This document shows, piece by piece, positions 48,920 through 61,137 of a DNA stretch of 64,000 bases. The DNA comes from Strix aluco (taxonomy: Eukaryota > Chordata > Aves > Strigiformes > Strigidae). The stretch is from NCBI RefSeq assembly GCF_031877795.1, contig NC_133971.1:11138325-11202324 (forward strand). The letters are read 5' to 3'. Numbering within the stretch: the first letter of the stretch is position 1; each line of letters begins with the position of its first letter. The notes beneath the pieces were generated by a model, which made no database searches, had not been told where the DNA came from, and worked only from the letters and a program-made list of their open reading frames with translations. The position numbers were made by a program, and so were the translations under genes.

Positions 48920-51900
48920 TGCATGTTAAACAAATACTGCAGTATTTACTTAACAGAATAAATGAGCACATCTGATACACCCTGATACTCTTGATGATTC
49001 AGCCAATAGCTTTCATTAAAAGCAATACAAAAAAAAAAATTTACCAAAAGAAAACAACTGAAAATATTGGCTGTGAAGTGTTTTCAAAAAAATCAGATAC
49101 ATTTGACAAATATTTTATTTCAAACTTTAACTAAACATAAACAACTCCTCCCCCCCTCCCCCCAAAAAAAAAAAAAGATCTTTTCTCCTCCACCAGTGAC
49201 AACACTTCTAAACCAAGATGTTTCTCCTTCCCTGTTGCCTTGCACTCTGCTCGTGTACACATCAAAAAACATCAGCATCAACTAGTGGTAACAATTTCCA
49301 GGCACTTTACTTTTTAACAGATCAGGCAAAAACCAATTAAAAAAAACCCTCTACTTGTCACCTCAAATAACTTTACTGAAAGAAAGTGCACAGTACCAAC
49401 ATGAACCATACCCACAGTCTAAAAGCATACAGAGAGGCATTGAATCAGGTTTTTGTGACTTTGTTTTAAGCCATTTCAGGACTGAAGATACAATGCAAAT
49501 TTTTTTCCAAATCAACAAACTGATCTTTGTGTTTCAGATTCCAGCAAGAGTTGTCTCCTCCTTTTGTTAGAAAACAAAGAATAAAAGAAATAGAGTTATT
49601 CTTAGTAAGCTATATTTTTATCTCAGACATACCCATAAACTCAGAATGCTGTCACTGGGATAGAAACATTCTTTTGAATTCCAGTCCGGGAGATGCCTGT
49701 AGAAATTTAACAACTTTTCGCACTGTACATACCATTCCTTTGTTCAACATTTTGCAGTGCACCAGTTACTCATATTCACACACATTCGGTGAGGTACTGC
49801 TTTAAATAAACAAAACAACAAATTTGAATAGAGACTCCAGGCACAGGGTCCAGTGTGCAAGGCAGCATATCAATATAAGAGATAATCCAAACTACAAAGA
49901 ATTCACAATACAACTAAACGCACACATGCAGCGTGTAGAAATTCACACAGCTGCTACCAGCAGTTTCTCTTGAGCATAGCCTGCTCAAGCAGAGCAAGTC
50001 TGACTGTTTACAGGGTAAGTTTGCAATTATAAGAGCACTTTTAATGGTAGCAATGTCATTTTAATAAACTTCTCCCTTGTTGTAATCATACCTGCTCCTA
50101 TGTTACCTTTGGCTTGTGCTGGAATAACCACTTTTCTGGCTGCATAATAAAACAGATTGGGAAAAAGACCCAGGGCAGGGGAGACAGCCTCACAGAAAAG
50201 GAAAGGGTATTCTTAACCCAGACCAGTTCCTCAGTGCTTTTCAGCACCAGCCTTCACCAAGGGTTATACCAGCACAACAGAAAGGTGACACAAGGGCAAA
50301 AGCACTTAGGATAAAAGAAATGCTGGTGAAACTACACCACCAGCCTAAGTTGGTATCATAAGCAGAGTGGAGATAAGAGACTTGTTCACTGCTTTTACCA
50401 TGACGAGTAATATATAGCTTTGACACAGTTAAGAGGGGCAATCTGAACACCATTACTCCTTGCAAATAAAAGGATTCATATTTTATTGACACATATTTTT
50501 GTCCTCCTTCTGACATCTGTGACACTCTGCAGGTGGAACCCAGAGCTTGCTTTGGGCTGGACAGTCTTTACAAGTAGTTTTTAAGGGATTGGTTTTGTGT
50601 GCTAGATCATGATTTCAAAGTTAAAAATGCTACTGAAATTCAGTTCCTCAGATTGTCATCCAGAACCAAGACAACAACCAAGACACTTTTAAACCTGTGC
50701 TGCTCTAAACTCTGTATTCTTCTCACACTATGCAATTTATGAACTACTTACATGTCTCTTCTAGTCAACTTCTTCAGTGATAAAAGGTTTTGTGTACTCA
50801 TCATAAGCAAACACAACATAAATAGCAGAACAAAAAAAGTAAAAATCAAGACATACATCAACAGACATACAGAAAGCATTTTACTACAGGAATTTAGTAA
50901 AGAGGAGACAAAAAAAACCCCCAACCTATTCAACATTTCTAGTTCAATGGTCAGCATTAAACACTGAAACCAAAGACAGGTAGAGAAAAGAGACACCTGA
51001 GTTGCTCTTGTGTCTCCCATCAGCAAAAACTTACATATTTAATTTCAGCTGAAATAGTTGAAATTCAAAAAAAAGTAAAAAATAAAGCATTAGAAGGATA
51101 GAAAAAAATTCTTAACTTCTGCATAACTTGCAACTCTGCAAAACTTCTTGTAAATTGAACATGTGACAACAGGCTACAGAAAATAAAAACTATTGTATGA
51201 CCCTTTGGCTTTTATTTTCTTGCCTGTTAAAGGGACTACACTAAAAAAGTACAATCAGGTTTACAAAAGGAATTATTTTCTTAATGCAATGCTTTTGTTC
51301 TAATAATTTGATATTTTCAAGGGGTAAAAGGTTTACTTTTTACCATTTAGACTGCACTTGCCCTCTAGATGCAGCACTGAGCCTGGGTACCAGAGGGAGG
51401 CCCCCAGGCAAGCACATGGGACCTGTTCCCTAGCACTGTCCAACAATGCAGAGTAACTACCCACCTTTTAAATACCAAGTAAAGTAATTTTAAGTGAGCA
51501 GAAAGATCCTAAAATCAAACCCAAAACAACAGTGAAGCTTTTGTGACATGCTTTAAATCTATTTTATGGCAACAATTATTCTTAATTTTGGAACAGCCTC
51601 TATTCATTTCCCAGTGCTTAGCTCCCATCCCTTTCCACCTCGGAGGCAGCTTCCAAGCACAGACTAGCTTCCTCCTAAATACTCAGAAAGGCCTACCAGA
51701 ACTGCTGTTTGAAGCATTCATAAATTGCAATAGAGAAAAACATAATAAAATCTGTCAGTTCTCAAACTTCATATATACTTGGGCATTGAGGAAACTGATA
51801 AAAACACTGCACCTATGTGTGTCATCTGCTGTGACTTCAGGAAAGAAAACCAGAACAACGAAGAGCTGCAGAGAGGGACAGAGGAATAGTGAGAGGAATG

Positions 51901-54085
51901 GAGTATTTCTTCCTTTTCAGCTACCCAGGCTTTGGGAAGTAACTTAAAGCTTTACAGATCCACTAGTCTGAAGTCAATATGACTGTTGGGCTATAAAATT
52001 ATTTTTACAAAGTCATGTTGTGCCACTGAAGATTGCACCACCCCATCTATTCATCCTTGCCTATGTGCCATAGCTCTACTACCCATATTTTACAAATGGT
52101 CCTTAATCCACTTCACACAAAGCAAGTCAGATTAGTTTAACCCATAGTCAGGAGCTAAACGATCTCATTTGGGTTGGGGCAGACCAGAGAGATCACACCC
52201 CCTTTCACGAGAATTACAGGGCGACAGCCTCTGACAGCCATGCTGAGACAGAGGGGTATCAGGGAGAGAGAGATGCCACCTGAAGTCTGCCAAATTAGGT
52301 CCAGATTACAAACAACATGATTTCACAAGCAGCTAATGAAGATCCAGGAAGGGATCCTGGCTTCCTTCCACCTCCTGCACCTGAACACAACAGAAACTTC
52401 CCTCACCACACATGCGGTGCCTCCCATGCCCATCCCATGCGCTGCTCACCCCTCTGCCTTGCTCCGCATCTGCCCACCCCTCCAGAAATCTGTGGGTTAA
52501 GCACCCAGACAGGAGCAGGCCAGAGAAGGACATAAGTATTAAACCAGAAGCACTGGGCAGAAGTAGATTCAAGAGGAAGATCAGGAGTTCAAGGTAGCAA
52601 AAAAATGTTTATTGCAGTGGAACTAAACAAAGCCAGGAAGGGCACAGCATGGCAAAGGGAGCACAGGCAGCAAAGGTCATCAAGTCATGTAAGGATACAG
52701 AAACGTACCTGATTAATTCTTTTACTGGTATGTAATTAGTTGATAGATATTTCATGGTATTTGGCAAGCTTCATAACTAGTTAAGTCCTATTTGGCATGT
52801 ATTACTTGACTAATACCATGGCAGATTTCCCAACGCATTCCATAAATATTGCTTCCTGTACCATAACCTGCCTCACTCTACTGGTAAAAAATACTATTTA
52901 ATAGAAAGTTGATTGATACATTGAAATGAAATACCATAAAGTTGCATTATTCCCCACTCTTGCCACAGAGGTTCTGCCTAGGAAGATTTTAAGCCTAGGT
53001 TTCACTAGGTTTTCACATCCTAGCTCTTTGTACTTTTTATTCAAGCAAATGTGTAAGTATAAGTGCTCCCATTCCTCAGTGAGGCATTTTCAGGGTATGT
53101 CCGCACTGCCTAACGCGGTGTCGATAAACAAGGATGCTACCTCTCCCTGAGGGAGCTCCAAGGCAGCCTGAAAGCTTCCCGGGCAGCAACCCAGATGCTG
53201 AGCAGCAGAGTAAGTCAGGCAGCACACAGTTCCCAGGCTGCTCCCAACAACCAGAAAAACTCGTTCAAGCTTCTCCCACATGGCAATGTTCAGTACAGTC
53301 CTACACACTGTCTGGAAAGGACTGAGTTACAATGGAGTAAGTAAGAGGGTATCTATACACAGCTGTAAGGTTTCTGGTTTGTCTGAACAGCTTTAGTTCA
53401 CTTAGCTTGATTTCCTACACAAGCAAGCAAAGAAATCAGTAAGAGTTGGTCTGCAGCGTCACTATGACTTTTCAAGCATTACACAATTCTTTCTTTGTGG
53501 CAGCAACACCCAAACTCCAAAGCACCAACGTACTTAAAACATATTTACAAATTAAGTATCAATGTACTTACAACACCCAAACAACATACATGATATCCAC
53601 AGTTGCAAAGGGTAAGTCCAAGAGACTGGCCCAATGCAGCCTTGTCAGCCACACGAGCCAGCACCCACACGTTTCCTCAGATCATGCTGCTGCTGCTGCC
53701 GGTCCTTAAGGAAAGGCCCACCACACACAGCAGCAAAGGAGACCTGTCTCTGAGGAGAAGGAAGGCAGCAGGCCAGACAGATGCTCCTTCAACTTGCCAG
53801 ACAACCCCTGACTAGACATCATCCCTCCAGCCCTACATTTTAATATCATCATCTCAAGTATATGGGCCACACCTTGCTGCCTCCAACCTTTGCCCCTGCA
53901 GAGAAAGAAGCATCCATTTCTTGATGCCTGGGACCACTCTTGTCTCTGGGGGGTGAGTGGGGGAAAAGACATTTTTCGAGAATAAAATCGCTGATGCAGC
54001 CTCCTGCACAAGGTGGAGGCCATCCCCACGCCTCATCCTTGGCGTGACTTGTTCTTCAAGACAGGAGGATGAGCTCAGTGCAGTC
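48920..54085. other. Presumed ELOVL7 first intron, promoter-proximal part
   Basis: Unique sequence becoming gradually more GC-rich after about 52 kb. C- and A-runs occur at 49149-49177. No exon, RNA gene or mobile element is recognised. Confidence 0.55.
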
Positions 54086-54225
54086 GGGGCACTGCCAGAG
54101 GGCTTGGACGGACAGGCACCACAGGGCGTGGGGCACGGCCAGAAGGTTTGGGGGCCAGGTGTGAGGTACAGCCAGGGGGGTGTGGGAACAAGCACCGTGG
54201 GGCACAGCTTGAAGGTCTGGGGGTA
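54086..54225. repeat. Degenerate GC-rich minisatellite
   Basis: The pattern GGGGCAC, two to five bases, AG(A)GG or GAAGGT, then TTGG/TGGGGG appears at 54086, 54130 and 54199, with looser copies beyond. Copies are diverged and spacing is irregular (44 and 69 bp). It produces proline-rich chance frames on the minus strand. Confidence 0.5.
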
Positions 54226-54292
54226 AGACACATCAGGGTGCAGAGAGCGACAGGGACCGGGGATGCTGGTGCAGGCACAGGACAAAGGGATT

Positions 54293-54317
54293 GGGGGGGG
54301 GGGGGGGGGGGGGGGGG
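54293..54317 (+). repeat. Run of 25 G
   Basis: An uninterrupted G homopolymer (C on the minus strand) at the edge of the CpG island. The length may be inexact, because such runs are often mis-assembled. Confidence 0.9.
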
Positions 54318-54339
54318 CGTGGGAAGGCACAGCGTGGGA

Positions 54340-55170
54340 CAGCCGGGGGTTTGCGGGAGAGGCGCGTGGGACGTGGGCGCAATCAGGGAGTTTTGGCAGC
54401 AGGTGTGCAGGAAGCACCCTCGAGCCCATCCCCACCCTCCTCCTCTTCCTCCCGCCCAGCCCTGCGCGCCAGAGACCCCGCGGAAGGACACCGGCGACTC
54501 CCCGTCTTAACACCACCCCGCGGCCGCGGAGGCCAGCGGGCAGGGAAGCACCGAGCCCCCGCTGCCGCCCCCGCCCCGCAGCTTCCCGCTCCCGCCGGGA
54601 CCACTCACGCGACACCGGCGCGGCCCCTCCTGTCCCTGCAGCCGCTGGGCAGCAACTGCGCGGCGGGACGGCTCAGCCGGCGGGAAGGCGCCGAGGTGGG
54701 GGCGGCCACGCCCCCCCACGCCCGCTCGCCACGCCCCCCCGAGCGCCACGCCCTCCCAGCCGACGGCCACGCCCCCCCGGCGCCCGCTTGCCACGCCCCC
54801 TCTCTATCGCCACGCCCCCCTCGCCCGCTCGCCACGCCCCGCCGCTCTCCCACCTGTGCCCGGGGTCGTGCCGCAGACGCCGGATCACGGGCCTCGGCGC
54901 TCCCTCCCGACGGGCCGAGGGGGCGGTTCGTGCCCCTTCCCCCGCGGCCAGGCTCCCCGGGGTGCCGGGGCCGAGGAGAGGGAGGAGACCAGACCGCTGG
55001 TCCAGTCGAGCTGTTGCGGCACCTCCGCCGCGGCGCTCAGGGGTTTCTCCAGACGCCCCTCCACCGCCCGGTCCCCAGCGCTTGCTGCCAGCACGGAGAA
55101 GCGCGGAGCGCAGCGCGGCTTCCGACGCCGCTCCGGGATCGGTGGCAACACGAAGGAGACATAATATTTA
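54340..55170. promoter_or_regulatory. ELOVL7: CpG island, probable ELOVL7 promoter and non-coding exon 1
   Basis: CpG-dense, very GC-rich block about 20.3 kb upstream of the first ELOVL7 coding exon, on the correct side for a minus-strand gene. The first coding exon begins with a splice acceptor just before the ATG, so a distant non-coding exon is required, and no other CpG island lies between. Donor-like sites on the minus strand are GTGAGT (plus 54608-54603) and CAG followed by GTGGGA (near 54851); neither can be confirmed. Long frames here, 305 codons in two overlapping plus-strand frames, are stop-poor GC noise. Confidence 0.6.
54705..54839 (+). promoter_or_regulatory. Array of seven GCCACGCCC (KLF/SP-type) motifs
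   Basis: Exact GCCACGCCC occurs at 54705, 54728, 54745, 54766, 54790, 54809 and 54831, plus an eighth CCACGCCC at 54716. Spacing is 17-24 bp, average 21, about two DNA turns. The core is the binding sequence of KLF-type zinc-finger factors (GGGCGTGGC on the other strand). It looks like a degenerate minisatellite of a binding site inside the probable ELOVL7 promoter. Confidence 0.75.
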
Positions 55171-58100
55171 CTTGTTTTAAGAACCAAAGCACAACCGGTC
55201 AGCTTTAGCTCCATGCTTTAGGGCACACCCTCACCCCAGAAAGCCGGCAGTACTCCTCTCTCGGAAGCTAAAATGAAGATAACGCTTCCCAGCGCCTCCC
55301 ATCCAGAGAAGTGTGGGGCACAAACGTGATGGGGAATTCCTAGTGTATAAATAGGAGCTCCGTTTATAGTTTGTTTGTCACTTTAGTTGACAGATAGAAA
55401 TTACAGCTTTCTGAGATGGTTAGCATGGAGATGGTAGCTTGAGACAAAAGAAGAGGCAAAAACAAGGAGCAGGCAGAGGGTATGAATCCAAATTGAGGAA
55501 AAGAAGCAAACTCCTTTCATGATGTGCAGAAAAGTGCAAGATGGACTGTGAGCTGATGCCATGAAAAGAATACATAGTCAACGTGTAAGTGCAGAAGGGT
55601 CCTCTGAGTTGGAGGACAACAATAAACTCAAACAAGAAGTCGAAGACCACAACAGGCAGAACCAGCATAGAAAGCTTGTTAGGTGCGTGGAAATATAAGA
55701 GGCTGAAAAACAGGTAGTGGGATGGGGACGGAGAAACACAACTTGTAACAGAGATCCTGCAGAAACTCCACTAAGTGATTGATTAGGCTGGACATTAGGA
55801 GGGCTTTGACTTCTTAGATCTGCTTCATGATCCTATTGGAATTGTTAGGATTACAACAGATGAAGAAATCCTGGGGCTTTTGAAACAACATCTTAATAAG
55901 GCCAAAAAGGATATGTAGAAATATGATAATCCATTGAGCAATACTGTATGTCTCACCTAGGAGGGGAAAGTCATGAAACCAAATTAAAACACCCCAGCTC
56001 CCCACCCCCTTAATTTTCAGCAGAAAAAAAGCAGAACCTTTTATTTGATTTCTTGGTTCAAAACCATTTTTTTCTAAGACATCAGCCAAGAAAAACTACA
56101 AACAGACCTTAAAAACCAGCACATCCCTGCTCAGACAGAGCCCTTGGGAGCCTTAAGACTAATAAGTCTTGACTTGTCCAGAGGGATGCGGCTATGTGGC
56201 TCAGCAAGCAACTAATATTCCTCTTGTGTTGTAATATCTGTTTTGCCATGCCTGATAGGACTGCCTTGGCTGACACAAAATGGGACACTGGGGTGCATAA
56301 CAATAAAAAGTAAGTAGGTCACCTGTAGACTTCAAAATGCAAGACTGTTTTCATTAATAGAAATAAACAACAATTACCAGATGCATGCTAACAGCTCTAA
56401 CACATTTGATGCCAACAGTGTAAGCAACAGGTCCTCTCTCTCTGGAGCCCCATAAAGAGAGGTAAGCGGCCTCACCTTCCATGCAACTTCAGGAGCAAAG
56501 GTAATTTGAATCATCAAGCAAGTCTGTGAGGGTTGGGAGAGGACAGAAATAATGGTTGGCCTGCTCATGGCAGGTAAATGATTAACATGCAGCAGGGAAA
56601 AGGCAGCATGAAGGAGACAGCTGTACCCTGCACACAAAGGAAAGAGAGAGGACAGGAAGTCAGAGGCATTTGCATTGTAAAAGAGGGAGCCAGCAGGAAC
56701 CAGGTTTTCTCAGTGCTTAGTGCATGAAAGCTGCACATGAGATTTATTGTAAATCTAAGGAATCTTTTAAGTTCCCTGCATTCAGCATCCAAGAACAGGG
56801 CAAGAGGGAATTGAATGTAAGACACTGGAGACAGCTCTCCAGATTTTATAAGACACAAGATTTAACTCCTGGTCTACACTGAATGAAGAACTGTGCTTGC
56901 TGTGAATACTGCTAACCAACACCTTTCCTTATTTTGTTGTCTTACTAGAATGAAGATAGCTCAGATGCTACTTTTCTACCGACTAAAGACTCTCATTCTG
57001 CTGCTGAGGTTGTGTTTTAAGAGTCTTTTAGAGATGTGTACTCTCTAGGATTGTATTTGAAGCCTGAAGGGCTGATCAGGAAAACCACAGGAGTGGCTCC
57101 CTAGTGCACCAACAGTGTTGGTCACTTTTGCTGAAATGGTAACAGTTGTAACCAAGCAAGGTAGTCATCCAAAGAACACCAACACTTATCTGCATACCAA
57201 TCTTGAGGAGATGCAAAGGCTACCCAAATCTTGTTTGCAAGTTTTGCTTTCCTGGAGAACATCTGGTTTGCCTGTGCACCTGTATGGGTGTTCTGAGTCA
57301 CAGCTGCCAAACCTGTCCCAGACAGGTTCTATTGCGAACGGCCTGTATCCCACAGCTGTAACAGCACAGAGTGTTGCTGTGTTTGGCAGCTGGACTGGTT
57401 ACAAAAGGGCTCTTGTGGCCCTTCTCATTTTCCAGTTGGCATTACTTTCAGACTTCTCTTAACTGCTTATTGCAGGGAAAAAATTGCTTTCTCTGTCTAA
57501 TCTCTGAGCCGGAACAGTGTCCTTTGTGTGGCTCGGGCATTACTGAACATTCCTCTGCCTAGGTCTGTTCTGGAGAGCCATGCATGGGTCCTTGTGTAAT
57601 GCTGGTGGTGACCTTCCAGGAGCAGTTTCCAAACATCAGAGAAATTCCTCCTCTGACATGTATCACCACTTTTGCTGTGGCACAAGGTAAGAAGATGACA
57701 CAGTCCTGCTCATCTGTCTGTGGATGAGCTGAGTTGTTCAAGGAGGTTTCCCCCTCTCTCTATGGACATAGACTGCAGGTGACTGTACAGAAGTGAGTAG
57801 CTGGTTTTACAAGGGTTCCTGACACCATGAACCCACCGCAAACTACTCCAGTATTGTCAAGTCAGCTCTGTTTCAACAGTTACAAGTTTACCTACATGTT
57901 GAGCTCCAGTTTTGCCATTTGAACAATAGTGAATTTGATAAATTCTTGCAAATATGACAAGGCTATTCAGATAGGGAACTTTCCATATAAAGCCACCTAT
58001 CTTGAGTAAGAGTATTAAAATCATTAGGTCCTTACAATAAAAAATTGGTTTACTATCATGCAGCTGAGACTGGCGCTAGGCAGGAGTGAAGGAAGGTGCT

Positions 58101-58205
58101 CCAAGAGTAGGGTGAAAAATGGCTATTGCAAAAGTGGAAGAAATAATGGTAAGTGTATGAAAAATGTCTTTAAAGGGGATGTTTAACAGAAATAGTGTCA
58201 CGGTG
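55171..58205. other. Sequence upstream of the CpG island
   Basis: Presumed intergenic toward ERCC8. A TATA-like TATAAATA occurs near 55346 without other support. No exon or mobile element is recognised. Confidence 0.5.
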
Positions 58206-58430
58206 TCATATATTTATATATGATATATATATGTGATATATGCCACATTTTATTATACGATATACATATGCGATATACACACATTTTATTATGTATGTAT
58301 AAATTTTAAAGTTTATGTGTGTATAGTACATACACATTATATACAAATATACATAAATATAATATACTGTATTTATAAATATAATGCACACACACACATT
58401 ATATAATACAGTTTATGATATACACACTGT
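58206..58430. repeat. AT-rich (TA)n/(CA)n-like low-complexity tract
   Basis: About 225 bp of imperfect TATATA, GATATA and ACACAC units, with (CA) repeats at 58386-58398. Confidence 0.85.
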
Positions 58431-61114
58431 GCTTCTCAAATGAAAACTGGTAGTGACACATCTCTTTAAAGTGTATTGCTTAAATACAGGCTGACTGCAA
58501 CTCAATCTATACCAGAAAGAAGTAAATCACCTGCAAAAAATGTGTTACTGTTAGCCAAAGAAGCCTTACTGAACATAATGAGAAAACCAAAGCCAACACA
58601 CTTGTCCAGCCTATTCCCAAAAATCATAACCTTGCATCACGAGATTTTTCATTTTAATTTTTCCCATCTCTGAAAACAAGAAAAAAAGAGCCAATCTCAC
58701 TAACATTGTGAATATAATCTCCAATTTAAAAATGTATAAATGTGAAGATTTAACTGCCTGTTGCACAGGGTGGATAACCATTGAATGAACACTCCAAGCA
58801 TGTTCCATGATACTGCAGACAGTGGCTATTCTGGAGCTCACAACTTCTTGCAGCTTTTCACAGCTGAGAACTCTAGTTCAGATGCCATCTACCAACTGTT
58901 TTGTTATACCAAATTTATAGCTGAATCTTTCATAAGTCAAATTTTAACTGTATGTGTTATTGACACTGATGGGAGCAAATATTTTATTCTGTAGGATCTC
59001 ATCTAGACGAAGCTAAAGGAAGTAGTAATCTCTTCAGGATGCTGGAGGGTTGTGGGGCATGTTTGTTGTACCTGGGTCACAACATTATGCCATAATCACA
59101 GCCTTATCTGTGAGCTGGGTGCATAAACATGTCTGGAAAAATAAGTTCCTTTTAGAGATCAGCGCTCCACAACTGTAAAAGCATTCTAATATGTCTAATT
59201 TTAAAAAATAAATAAATAAACAAAATAATGTCAACAAAGAAGTGAATATTAACTCTGCAGAATACCTGTGCTGTGCTCAATAGGCTTTAACTGCCCAAAC
59301 TGGCAGGTGCAGGAATGTTATGGTGCAATATGCCAGAAGGGTGCAGAGCTCTAGGAAGATCAATAAGCTGTTAGTACAAACTACACCACTTCTAAATCAG
59401 AGTAATCAACAAGAATTTTCACATGATTTAAAGTTTGCTTTGTGCTGTTAGAAGCAAGTGAGTTAATTAGGCAAGCTGAAGATAAACCAGTATAGCCTAG
59501 GGAGACTCTTTGGTGCTAGTGAAGACTTAGCTGTGCATGTCATCGCAGCATGCCATGTCCTGCACAACATCTGCAAGGATAAGAGTAAGATCTTTCTCAG
59601 GTGTGGGCTTGAGTAGCTGCTGATTTGCATTTTTCCGAACACAAAAGGGACAGCTTCTTTATCCAAGCAGCATGTAACGACAGGAAGATGTGTAAACAGC
59701 TGTATCTCATATCATTTTCCTATTCCGTTGCTAGTGAAAAGACCACGCTCTGGGAGTTTGTGGGCTGCCATGTTCCCTGAGCAGGAGAGACAGGGATGCC
59801 TGTCAAAGATTGCTCTCTTTATCACGTTCAGTGTCCATGCAAAAACTCCAACTAATTTTGCCAGTTTCCAGACATTTTGCTGTGAGAATGCATTACAAAG
59901 ATGGTACACCTTGGTTAAGGACTGAAAAGAGACCTTCAAACCAGAGCCCTTGAGTTGTTTCATTTGTTTCATACTCAGACAGCCAAGGCTCAGGAGATAA
60001 CTTATCAACCAACTGAGTATCACAGTGAGAAATGAACATCCACAAAACTTCTGAGGAAGACACTGAAAGCCCACTTCCCCTTCTTCAAAACCCAACTGTC
60101 TATTTTCCTTCTCCGGTCTCTTCTCATGTTTCTCATCCTGACATCCGCAAGAATTCCCATGAATCTTCCTAAACTGCAGAGCCTTTCTAACAGAAAACCA
60201 GGTTCTCTTTCCTTTCTCTGTCAATCTCTGAGATATGAGCAAAACCAAAGGACCAGAAAAGGGAATTTTACCATTAATTACAATCCACAGTCCATTCTGC
60301 CTTGACAGATATGCCAGTACTCATAGGATGCAAAACTACATTAAAATCTTACCAAGAAATTATTTTCCAGAATTGATTCTTAGCCACAGTACATGTAGTT
60401 AACAATGCACTATGGAAACCTAAGTCTTTCATTGATTTTTATTTTTTTTGACTTTTCTAAAACTTTCTCCAGTCAGGATAGGGAAGAAGAACGGGAAAGT
60501 AAAAGGAAAGAAACAGATAAGCAAAAGGGAAAGAGGTATTCAGCACCATTTCTGTGAATACATTATAGCTTTCCCTGGTTGGGGTTTCCATCTGATTTCA
60601 GACAAATCAGGCTATCTTTGCCCCCATTCCCCCATGACACTAATGTCACCTGTGTTTGTTACACAGGCTACAGATTAATAAATTACTTTGAAAGTGAAGA
60701 TACCCTCTCATGCTCAAGGAAAGTGAAACCATGGAAAAATAAACTTGTGGCAGACATGCTTTTCAAGACACTCAGAAAAGGACCTATAGACAAGATATGT
60801 TTCAAATGGGCTAAAATAAGTACTGTCGCTTTTCTAATAAGGGCTTCAATAAATTCAGAAGAAACCAACTGATCAGGTATAAGAACTTGATAATTTAGAT
60901 TAATTTTTAGATAAGATATTAAGTAGAATTGGCTGGGAATTTCAACACATTTTGGATCTTGCGGCATGATAGAGGAGTCTTTGTAGTTTGTACTGTGTTG
61001 TCATAGCTAAGTTGCACACATAAACAGGTTGGTTTTGAAACTGAACCTCTTCACTGGCAATATAAGACCCGTGAGACATCGATTCCTGAAAAAGAAATCC
61101 CATGAGCTAATTAC
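58431..61114. other. Presumed intergenic sequence
   Basis: No recognised gene. It contains the longest frame outside the GC-rich islands, 178 codons on the minus strand at 60248-59712, with no domain I can recognise (a finding, not a gene call). Confidence 0.5.
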
Positions 61115-61137
61115 CAATCAATCAATCAATCAATCAA
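61115..61137. repeat. (CAAT)n microsatellite
   Basis: Nearly six uninterrupted CAAT units. Confidence 0.9.

Noticed and set aside
51543-51947. 134-codon plus-strand frame
   Set aside because: No domain, no splice context, AT-rich intron-like composition.
53854-54615. 253-codon minus-strand frame with proline runs
   Set aside because: The proline run is the translated G homopolymer and the rest is the diverged minisatellite; no recognisable domain or splice logic.
54263-55208. Two overlapping plus-strand frames of 305 codons each, rich in Arg/Pro/Ala
   Set aside because: They lie in a CpG island where stop codons are rare, overlap in different frames, contain the G run and motif array, and show no domain.
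55340-55360. TATAAATA near 55346 as the ELOVL7 core promoter
   Set aside because: It lies outside the CpG island in AT-richer DNA and has no initiator or other support; a single TATA-like match is expected by chance.
58206-58430. Possible structured RNA in the AT-rich tract
   Set aside because: The pairing comes only from simple TA/CA repetition.
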